Assembly: GCA_029056365.1 (NCBI GenBank)
Contig: JAIDBM010000213.1
Span: forward strand, 1 to 10,112
Source: Muribaculaceae bacterium
GTDB taxonomy: Bacteria > Bacteroidota > Bacteroidia > Bacteroidales > Muribaculaceae
DNA: 10,112 bases
Direction of reading: 5' to 3'
Below the pieces are notes generated by a model. The model worked only from the letters and a program-made list of their open reading frames with translations, was not told the origin of the DNA and ran no database searches. Below are positions 1 to 5,611 of this stretch, piece by piece; position 1 is the first letter of the stretch, and the number at the start of each line of letters is the position of its first letter. The translations under genes were made by a program, and so were the position numbers.

Positions 1-2
1 AT

Positions 3-1094
3 GAAAACGGAATGCTTGCCGGTATCGTAACAAACCGCGACCTCCGATTTGAAACCAACCTTGCCCGCCCCATCGATGAGGTGATGACCTCCAACGACAT
101 AATCACCACCGACCAAAGCACAAACCTCGAAGAGGCCGCCCGCATTCTGCAACGCCACAAAATCGAAAAACTGCCTGTTGTGGATGCGAACGGCAAGCTT
201 GTCGGTCTCGTCACCTACAAAGACATCACCAAAGCCAAAGACAAACCCAATGCCTGCAAAGACTCGCTCGGACGCCTGAGAGTCGCCGCCGGAATCGGCG
301 TAACCCCCGATTCGATGCTGCGTGCCGATGCACTGGTAGCCGCCGGTGTTGACGCTCTGGTCATCGACACCGCCCACGGACACAGCAAGGGTGTCGTTGG
401 CGTGTTACGTGCCGTAAAGGAAAAATACCCGCATATCGATGTGGTTGTCGGCAATATTGCCACCGGCGATGCGGCCCGCTACCTTGTGGACAACGGAGCC
501 GACGGCGTTAAAGTCGGCATTGGCCCGGGTTCGATATGCACCACCCGCGTGATAGCCGGAGTCGGTGTTCCCCAGCTGTCTGCCGTATATGATGTGGCAA
601 AAGCTCTCGCGGGCACCGGAGTGCCGCTGATTGCCGATGGCGGCATAAGATATTCAGGCGACATTGTGAAAGCTCTTGCCGCCGGCGCCCACTCGGTAAT
701 GCTCGGAGGCATGCTCGCAGGAGTAGAGGAATCGCCCGGCGACACCATAATATATAACGGCAGAAAATATAAGTCGTATCGCGGAATGGGATCGCTTGAA
801 GCCATGGAAAAAGGCTCGAAAGACCGCTACTTCCAGGGCAATGAGACCGATGCCAAGAAACTCGTTCCGGAAGGCATTGCCGCCCGCGTGCCATACAAAG
901 GCCTTCTTTTCGAAGTCGTATACCAGATGCTCGGAGGCCTGCGTGCCGGCATGGGTTACTGCGGAGCGCCTGATATCGAGGCATTGCACAATGCAAAATT
1001 CACCCGCATCACCAATGCAGGAGTTGCCGAAAGCCATCCGCACGATGTGGCCATAACATCAGAAGCGCCCAACTATAGCGCGTCAGAACGATAA
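3..1094 (+). CDS. guaB: IMP dehydrogenase, 5'-truncated by the window edge
   Basis: Inosine-5'-monophosphate dehydrogenase oxidises IMP to XMP with NAD+, the committed step of cytosolic GMP synthesis. The frame is open from base 3 (Glu-Asn-Gly before the first Met at 12), so the true start lies upstream. About 364 residues are present out of a usual 490 or so. In order they show the end of the first CBS domain (GIVTNRDLRFE), the second CBS domain (about bases 72-240, ending LVGLVTYKDITK), and then the rest of the catalytic TIM barrel. Landmarks seen: the NAD-side IDTAHGHS motif, the potassium/IMP loop GIGPGSICTTR with the catalytic Cys codon at 537-539, the phosphate-binding ADGGIRYSGD, the GGMLAG motif, and the mobile flap KGSKDRYFQ with the catalytic Arg-Tyr pair at 825-830, followed by VPEGI. 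All key residues are intact. A hairpin terminator follows within 15 bases. The identification is essentially certain; the missing N-terminus and the promoter cannot be judged. Confidence 0.97.
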   Translation, partial: ENGMLAGIVTNRDLRFETNLARPIDEVMTSNDIITTDQSTNLEEAARILQRHKIEKLPVVDANGKLVGLVTYKDITKAKDKPNACKDSLGRLRVAAGIGVTPDSMLRADALVAAGVDALVIDTAHGHSKGVVGVLRAVKEKYPHIDVVVGNIATGDAARYLVDNGADGVKVGIGPGSICTTRVIAGVGVPQLSAVYDVAKALAGTGVPLIADGGIRYSGDIVKALAAGAHSVMLGGMLAGVEESPGDTIIYNGRKYKSYRGMGSLEAMEKGSKDRYFQGNETDAKKLVPEGIAARVPYKGLLFEVVYQMLGGLRAGMGYCGAPDIEALHNAKFTRITNAGVAESHPHDVAITSEAPNYSASER

Positions 1095-1108
1095 ACATAA
1101 CAAATCCA

Positions 1109-1146
1109 GGAGAGGCGTGCCGGACCCGGCGCGCCTCTCTCTGTTT
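1109..1146 (+). terminator. Rho-independent terminator after guaB
   Basis: A 14-bp stem pairs 1109-1122 with 1127-1140 around a 4-base GACC loop. It has two G-T pairs and no mismatch. It is very GC-rich and is followed by CTGTTTC, a weak T stretch. It starts 14 bases after the guaB stop and should isolate guaB from the gene that follows. Pairing is read directly from the sequence; termination activity is inferred. Confidence 0.8.
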
Positions 1147-1255
1147 CAAACCTGCGTTTCGAGCCTACCCTCCCGTATTTGATTTTATTTGCCATGTCAT
1201 TTAATAAATCATGGCCGCCCGCGTTATAACGAATAGTGAAAAAACGCAACAACCG

Positions 1256-3151
1256 ATGAAAAAGTACCTTGTTTCGGCTGCCGTGCTTGGAGCAGTGCTC
1301 CTGGCGGTAAACGCCAAAAAAAACGACCCCGTGCTGATGACTGTCAACGGCCGACAAGTTCCGCTGAGTGAATTCTAATATCTCTATAATAAAAACATCT
1401 CACATCAGCTTCAGCCCCAGACAATCGACGAATACGTCGACATGTTTGTCAACTATAAACTGAAGGTGGCCGATGCCGAAGCCGCCGGACTCGACACCAC
1501 TGCTGCGTTCCGGCAGGAACTCAACAAATACTGCAACGATCTCGCCAGACCATACCTTCGCGACAAAGCGCTGGAGGACTCGCTGGCAAAAGCCAGTTAC
1601 GACCACATGCTCGAAGCCGTTACCGTGAGTCATATCATGATTCCGTCGGGACAAAGTCCGGCAGACCTCGACAATGCATACTCCACCCTCGACTCGCTGC
1701 GAAACGCTATAATTTCCGGCAAAACAACTTTTGAGGACGCTGCGCAACAATACTCAGTGGATCGCGCTTCGAAAGTAAGAGGCGGACTGATGGGAGTTGT
1801 AGTTCCCGGCCGTTTCCCCTGGACATTCGAAGACATGGCCTACAACACTCCGGTCGGACAGATCAGTCCGGTAGTAAACTCCGGTTTCGGCCTGCATCTG
1901 ATTCGCGTTGAAAAGCGTGAACCTGCAAAGGGCGAAGTTCACGCGGCCCACATACTCAAGCTCACGCGCGACATGCCTGAAGACAAAGTAGCCGCAGTAA
2001 AAGAATCAATCGATTCCATCTATAAGGTTGTTACAGCTCCCGGAGCCGACTTCGCCGAAGTCGCAACCAGAGAATCACAGGACCCGGGTTCTGCCCGCAA
2101 GGGAGGCGACCTCGGATGGTTCACATCCGGAACTATGGTGCAACCGTTCGACAGCATATCATTCGCCATGGCCGACGGCGAGATTTCAGAACCATTCAAA
2201 ACATCGTTCGGATATCACATAATCAAGCGCTACGAACACCGTGGCATAGCTCCGTTCGAAGACATGCGCGAACAGATTCTCAAACAGATGGAGCGCGACC
2301 AGCGCGGAACAATGCCCGAACAACGTCGGCTCCAGCAACTGGCAAAGGAATTCAAGGCCGAATTATTCCCGTCGTCGATTGATGCCTATGCGGCGGAAGC
2401 CAACGACAAACTCCCGGCATATACCATACAAGGCAAAACAACCCCGGTAGCCAAAATAGCCGCAGAACTCAAAGCTTCAGGCATGGCTCCCGCCGATTCT
2501 GCCGAATTTGCCGAAACTCTCCGCCAGATGGCTGAGTTAAAGATGTACGACGATGTATTGGAAACAGCTCGTCAGCGCCTTCTTGCAGAAAATGCCGACT
2601 ATCGAAATCTCACCAACGAGTACCGCGATGGAATTCTGATGTTTGAGATTTCCAACCGGAATGTATGGGAACGGGCATCAAAGGACACCGAAGGCCTTGA
2701 GAAATTCTTCCAGGACCACCGCGGGAATTACAAGTTCGACACACCGAAATACAAGGCTTTTGTGGTATTCGCCTCAAGCGACTCTCTGGCCAACGAAGCC
2801 AAAAACTATGCGGAGAGCCTCGGCACACCGGATCCGGCTACTTTTGCCGAAAAAATGCGTGAACGTTTCGGCCGCGATATAAAGGTAGAGAGGGTGATTG
2901 CTGCCAAGGGCGAAAACGCCATTACCGACTATCTCGGTTTCGGCGCTGCCCGACCGGCGTCGAACAACTCACGCTGGAACAACTATTTCGCTGTTGCCGG
3001 AAAAGTAATCGATGCTCCGGAAGAAGCAATAGATGTGAAAGGTGCCGTTACCAACGACTACCAGACTGAACTCGAGCGCCAGTGGCTGGAAAAGATTCGC
3101 AACAAATACAAAGTGAAAATAAACCGAAAAGTACTCAAAGAGGTCAAATAA
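1256..3151 (+). pseudogene. SurA-like parvulin chaperone gene interrupted by one in-frame stop
   Basis: The natural start appears to be ATG at 1256, which opens MKKYLVSAAVLGAVLLAVNA, a convincing Sec signal peptide, followed by KKNDPVLMTVNGRQVPLSEF. Codon 41 (1376-1378) is TAA. The same frame then continues without any break as YLYNKNISHQLQPQTIDEYVDMFVNYKLKVADAE to the stop at 3151. Both sides read as one protein of about 631 codons. In homologues as I recall them this position is usually Glu (SEFEYLY), so a single GAA-to-TAA change explains the stop. Four other genes here (guaB, surA, the deaminase and the protease) end with ordinary TAA, so stop-codon reassignment is unlikely. The first start codon after the stop is ATG 1442, and a product made from it would have no signal peptide and could not reach the periplasm. 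The gene is therefore broken, very recently inactivated, or the base is a sequencing or assembly error. No other frameshift or stop is present. The 161 bases between guaB and this ATG hold the guaB terminator and no convincing promoter. Confidence 0.75.
1442..3151 (+). CDS. Open downstream part of the interrupted gene: peptidylprolyl isomerase with two parvulin domains
   Basis: This 569-residue open stretch is what an automatic caller would report for the gene above. It begins inside a SurA_N-like helical region (MFVNYKLKVADAEAAGLDTTAAFRQEL). The first parvulin (rotamase) domain starts at VSHIMI (about base 1625) and runs through RGGLMGVVVPGRFPWTFEDMAYNTPVGQISPVVNSGFGLHLIRVEKREP. The second starts at VHAAHILK (about 1936) and carries the hallmark GGDLGWF (2102-2122) and GEISEPFKTSFGYHIIKRYEHRG. 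The remaining 290 or so residues are charged and helical with no domain I recognise, ending in a basic tail. The family catalyses prolyl cis-trans isomerisation and chaperones outer-membrane proteins in the periplasm. Without the N-terminal signal sequence this form would stay in the cytoplasm, so I regard 1442 as an artefactual or restart codon rather than the native start. It is followed at once by a strong terminator. Confidence 0.6.
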   Translation: MFVNYKLKVADAEAAGLDTTAAFRQELNKYCNDLARPYLRDKALEDSLAKASYDHMLEAVTVSHIMIPSGQSPADLDNAYSTLDSLRNAIISGKTTFEDAAQQYSVDRASKVRGGLMGVVVPGRFPWTFEDMAYNTPVGQISPVVNSGFGLHLIRVEKREPAKGEVHAAHILKLTRDMPEDKVAAVKESIDSIYKVVTAPGADFAEVATRESQDPGSARKGGDLGWFTSGTMVQPFDSISFAMADGEISEPFKTSFGYHIIKRYEHRGIAPFEDMREQILKQMERDQRGTMPEQRRLQQLAKEFKAELFPSSIDAYAAEANDKLPAYTIQGKTTPVAKIAAELKASGMAPADSAEFAETLRQMAELKMYDDVLETARQRLLAENADYRNLTNEYRDGILMFEISNRNVWERASKDTEGLEKFFQDHRGNYKFDTPKYKAFVVFASSDSLANEAKNYAESLGTPDPATFAEKMRERFGRDIKVERVIAAKGENAITDYLGFGAARPASNNSRWNNYFAVAGKVIDAPEEAIDVKGAVTNDYQTELERQWLEKIRNKYKVKINRKVLKEVK

Positions 3152-3155
3152 TCTG

Positions 3156-3189
3156 AAAAAGCCCCGCCTCGGCGGGGCTTTTTCTTTCA
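3156..3189 (+). terminator. Strong rho-independent terminator after the first parvulin gene
   Basis: GCCCCGCC at 3161-3168 pairs with GGCGGGGC at 3171-3178. In practice this gives about 7 GC pairs closing a 4-base loop. The stem is extended by A-T pairs (A 3156-3160 with T 3179-3183) and followed by a TTTTTCTTT tail. It begins just 4 bases after the stop codon. The A tract on the 5' side could let it act in both directions, but there is no opposing gene here. Confidence 0.9.
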
Positions 3190-3200
3190 CCGCAACAGGC

Positions 3201-3208
3201 TACGTTTG
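3201..3208 (+). promoter_or_regulatory. Bacteroidota-type -7 element for the parvulin-like lipoprotein gene
   Basis: TACGTTTG matches the Bacteroides primary-sigma -7 consensus TAnnTTTG exactly. The position where a -33 TTTG is expected (about 3178-3181) falls in the T tract of the preceding terminator, which gives only TTT. Transcription would start near 3215, leaving a leader of about 48 bases with an A-rich stretch (AAAAGAAAA at 3247-3255) before ATG 3263. The match is read directly; activity is inferred. Confidence 0.55.
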
Positions 3209-3262
3209 AAACATAGGAATCAGCTCCGCCAAATACTATTTCCCATAAAAGAAAACTCCCTG

Positions 3263-4111
3263 ATGAAATTACCACTGTTCATATTGGCAGCCTGCACCCT
3301 CACCGCATGCTACAACAAGGCATCCGACACTCCGGTACAGGAGAAACCAGTCGCCAGAGCCGGAAACGAGACTCTCTATCGCAGCCAGCTCTCCGAAGCG
3401 GTGCCGAAAGGCCTTTCCGAACCAGACAGTATTGAGTTTGTACGACAGTATGTAAACCGCTGGATCGACAGAAAACTCATCGACCAGTCGGCGGCTTCGG
3501 CGCTGGACATGAAAGAAATTGAAAAACGGGTTGACAAATACAGGCAGGATCTTGTCATTGCCGAGTATCGCCGTATTTGTTTTGAAAAAACAGCCGACAC
3601 CACCTTTTCCGATGAACAGCTGACCGACTATTACAACCGGCACAAAGAACTCTTCGAAGTCGCACGGCCGATGATAAAGGGAATTTATCTGAAAGTTCCC
3701 GATGACGCCAGTAATCTTCGCGAAATAAAGCGCTTGCTGAACCTCGGAGGCAAAGCCGACATCGACAAGCTTGAAGGACTGGTGGCCGGAACAGCCATAC
3801 ATTACGACTACTTCCTCGACAAGTGGGTGGAGTGGCGACAGATAGAGCAACTTATTCCGACAAGATTTGAAGAAGAACCCATGCAGACATTCATGGGCAG
3901 AAAAACACTCGACATAAGCCTCGGAGGATTCACCTATCTTCTGAAAGTAAAGGAATACCTTCCTGCCGGCAGCACACTGCCCTACGAACATGCCATACCG
4001 CGGATACGTCAGCGGCTGACCGACCGCGAGCGAATGAACTACGAGGCAACCTTCATGCAACGTATGCGCAAAGACGCCGAAAAAAACGGCCAAGTGGAAA
4101 TAAACCTGTAG
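3263..4111 (+). CDS. SurA-like lipoprotein with a degenerate parvulin region
   Basis: This 282-residue protein starts at ATG 3263, chosen because it begins MKLPLFILAACTLTAC, a lipoprotein signal peptide with lipobox LTAC and the lipidated Cys at residue 16. A longer reading from TTG 3206 would put charged residues ahead of the signal and overlap the promoter element. After Cys come YNKASDTP, with no acidic run of the kind that exports Bacteroidota lipoproteins to the surface, so a periplasm-facing anchor is likely. The middle (about residues 30-130) is a charged helical SurA_N-like region: GNETLYRSQL, then VRQYVNRWIDRKLIDQSA, then LTDYYNRHKELFEVARP. From KGIYLKVPDD to LGGFTYLLKVKEYLPAG (about residues 135-250) it follows the strand order of a parvulin domain but lacks the HIL and GGxLGW signatures. 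It is probably a non-catalytic folding factor or partner of its two neighbours. It ends with TAG. The family link is inferred from motifs and from lying between two parvulin genes; a specific function is not known to me. Confidence 0.85.
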   Translation: MKLPLFILAACTLTACYNKASDTPVQEKPVARAGNETLYRSQLSEAVPKGLSEPDSIEFVRQYVNRWIDRKLIDQSAASALDMKEIEKRVDKYRQDLVIAEYRRICFEKTADTTFSDEQLTDYYNRHKELFEVARPMIKGIYLKVPDDASNLREIKRLLNLGGKADIDKLEGLVAGTAIHYDYFLDKWVEWRQIEQLIPTRFEEEPMQTFMGRKTLDISLGGFTYLLKVKEYLPAGSTLPYEHAIPRIRQRLTDRERMNYEATFMQRMRKDAEKNGQVEINL

Positions 4112-4123
4112 ACAGTGGTACAA

Positions 4124-4142
4124 TATCGGCCACAAGCCGATA
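4124..4142 (+). other. Perfect 7-bp hairpin in the gap before surA
   Basis: TATCGGC (4124-4130) and GCCGATA (4136-4142) form a perfect 7-bp stem with a 5-base CACAA loop, 12 bases after the stop of the lipoprotein gene. No T tract follows directly, so it is not a classical intrinsic terminator. It may be a weak terminator, an mRNA 3'-end stabiliser or a processing site. Confidence 0.4.
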
Positions 4143-4156
4143 CAGCACTCCAAGGG

Positions 4157-4171
4157 TGTTAAAATTTAACA
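4157..4171 (+). repeat. Perfect 15-base inverted repeat, candidate operator upstream of surA
   Basis: TGTTAAA (4157-4163) and TTTAACA (4165-4171) are exact reverse complements around one central A. The repeat ends 28 bases before the -7 element of surA, so a bound protein would sit just upstream of or against RNA polymerase. The symmetry is seen directly. A role as an operator is inference, and AT-rich palindromes also arise by chance. Confidence 0.4.
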
Positions 4172-4199
4172 ATTGTCATTCTATTTGAAAAAAAATCGT

Positions 4200-4207
4200 T
4201 TACTTTG
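4200..4207 (+). promoter_or_regulatory. Probable Bacteroidota -7 element for surA-ostA
   Basis: TTACTTTG matches TAnnTTTG at all fixed positions but one and is followed by CA, a common Bacteroidales context. Transcription would begin near 4214, leaving a leader of about 19 bases before ATG 4233. No well-spaced -33 TTTG is visible: one TTTG (4184-4187) is too close and TTG 4173 is too far. This element lies inside the longer TTG-initiated reading of the ORF, which supports ATG 4233 as the real start. Confidence 0.5.
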
Positions 4208-4232
4208 CACCTTAAATATCATCATCACAATA

Positions 4233-5597
4233 ATGACAAGTATCAGAACCGCAATAATCACTGCAGTAGCATTCATTTCAATGGCTGCAACAGCGCAGAA
4301 CAACATAATCGATGAAGTAGCATGGGTTATCGGAGACGACCCGATATATAAATCGGAAATAGAGGAATTCTATCAGGAAGCCCTGCAGGAACGCATTCCG
4401 ATAAAAGGCGACCCCTACTGCACATTGCCGGAACAGATGGCTATAGAACGTCTGTTTCTTCATCAGGCCGACCTCGACACCGTGCTGGTAAGCGAGTCGA
4501 TGGTGCAGCAACAAGTGGAAGGTCAGATGAACTTCCTTCTGAACAACCTCGGGTCGAAAGAAAAAATCGAGCAATATTTCCGCAAACCATTCTCCGAAAT
4601 ACGCGATTACTATGCCACCAACATGCGCAACCGTTATCGCGTGGGGCAGGTAAAACAAGCACTGACAAAAGATGTAAAAGTCACCCCCAACGATGTGCGC
4701 CGATATGTCGACCGGCTCCCGGCCGACTCCCTGCCTTATGTTCCGCTTCAGGTAGAGGTTCAGATTATGACACTTAACCCTGTAATTCCGCGCGAGGAAA
4801 TCGAATCAGTGAAGGCCCGTCTGCGCGACATGGCCGAACGCGTGAACCGTGGCGAGAACGATTTCTCGACCATGGCCATTCTCTATTCTGAAGACGACGG
4901 CAGCTCGGTGCGGGGCGGAGAAATAGGCTTCAAAGGCCGTGCCGAACTGGTGCCGGAGTATGCCGCAGTGGCATTTAACCTGAACGACCCTAAAAAAGTA
5001 TCTAAAATAGTAGAGACAGAATACGGCTACCATATCATACAATTGATTGAGAAACGAGGCGAGCGTGTGAACACACGTCATATTCTGTTGCGTCCGAAGG
5101 TGGCCGACAAAGACCTCACCGATGCCGTGCACCGTCTCGACTCTGTACGAACCGACATTGTCGACAACCATAAGTTCACATTTGAAGAAGCCACAAGATA
5201 TATCTCGCAGGACAAAGACACCCGGTATTCCAATGGCGTGATGGTGAACGAGGCCACAGGTACTACAATGTTCGAGATGTCGCATCTGCCTCAGGAAGTG
5301 GCCAGGACGGTAGCTTCGCTCAAGCCCGGCGAAATTTCAGAACCTTTCATAATGAAAGATCCCAAACTGAACCGCGACATCGTAGCCATAGTGAAACTTA
5401 CCAACCGGCTCGACGCCCACACCGCCAATCTGGCCGATGACTTCCAGCTGCTTAAGAATATGTATGAGAACTCTGCAAAAGAGGAAATTCTCGACAAATG
5501 GCTTGAAAAGAAAATACGCGAGACATATATCCGTATAGAAGACGGCTGGCGGGGATGCGAATTCGAGCACGACGGCTGGCTCAAAAACAACAAATAA
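4233..5597 (+). CDS. surA: Periplasmic chaperone and peptidylprolyl isomerase SurA
   Basis: SurA escorts unfolded outer-membrane proteins through the periplasm and isomerises prolyl bonds. From ATG 4233 the product is 454 residues, close to the usual SurA size. It opens with the signal peptide MTSIRTAIITAVAFISMAATAQ. A TTG start at 4173 would add 20 residues and bury the signal, so I rejected it. Mature NNIIDEVAWVIGDDPIYKSEIE is the typical SurA N-terminus, followed by a helical chaperone domain (to about residue 165). The first parvulin domain (about 170-270) has VQIMTLNP, a GGEIGF motif near residue 228, VPEYAAVAFNL and YGYHIIQLIEKRGERV. The second (about 280-390) starts TRHILLRP and includes FEEATRYISQD, LKPGEISEPF and VAIVKLTNR, but its GG motif is replaced by SNGVMVNEATG, so it may be weak or inactive as an isomerase. 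A helical C-terminus follows. It is almost certainly in one operon with the OstA-like gene 14 bases on. Confidence 0.9.
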   Translation: MTSIRTAIITAVAFISMAATAQNNIIDEVAWVIGDDPIYKSEIEEFYQEALQERIPIKGDPYCTLPEQMAIERLFLHQADLDTVLVSESMVQQQVEGQMNFLLNNLGSKEKIEQYFRKPFSEIRDYYATNMRNRYRVGQVKQALTKDVKVTPNDVRRYVDRLPADSLPYVPLQVEVQIMTLNPVIPREEIESVKARLRDMAERVNRGENDFSTMAILYSEDDGSSVRGGEIGFKGRAELVPEYAAVAFNLNDPKKVSKIVETEYGYHIIQLIEKRGERVNTRHILLRPKVADKDLTDAVHRLDSVRTDIVDNHKFTFEEATRYISQDKDTRYSNGVMVNEATGTTMFEMSHLPQEVARTVASLKPGEISEPFIMKDPKLNRDIVAIVKLTNRLDAHTANLADDFQLLKNMYENSAKEEILDKWLEKKIRETYIRIEDGWRGCEFEHDGWLKNNK

Positions 5598-5611
5598 CCA
5601 ACATTGATTCA

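Noticed and set aside
508..996. A 162-codon minus-strand open frame inside guaB
   Set aside because: It lies wholly within a strongly conserved IMP dehydrogenase coding region, and its translation is rich in Arg, Cys and His as expected of a shadow frame.
1184..1191. TTTATTTG as a -7 element for the interrupted parvulin gene
   Set aside because: One fixed position is wrong and no TTTG lies 19-21 bases upstream; too weak to call.
1191..1215. Imperfect palindrome GCCATG...CATGGC with an ATTTA/TAAAT core ahead of the interrupted parvulin gene
   Set aside because: The arms are offset by a 2-base bulge, the core loop is one base, and no promoter consensus is nearby; chance is a sufficient explanation.
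1376..1378. Stop-codon reassignment or programmed readthrough at the internal TAA
   Set aside because: Several neighbouring genes terminate at TAA at the expected protein ends, and no recoding structure is visible right after the codon.
3269..4153. A 294-codon open frame on the minus strand covering the lipoprotein gene
   Set aside because: It mirrors the codon pattern of the + strand gene, has no recognisable domain, and the + strand product has a clean lipoprotein signal peptide and family resemblance.
4173..4232. TTG-initiated N-terminal extension of SurA
   Set aside because: It would put 20 residues ahead of a good signal peptide and include the promoter -7 element as coding sequence.
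5555..5611. Earlier in-frame ATG for the OstA-like protein
   Set aside because: It overlaps the end of surA and adds a basic, charged stretch before the signal peptide that starts cleanly at 5612.
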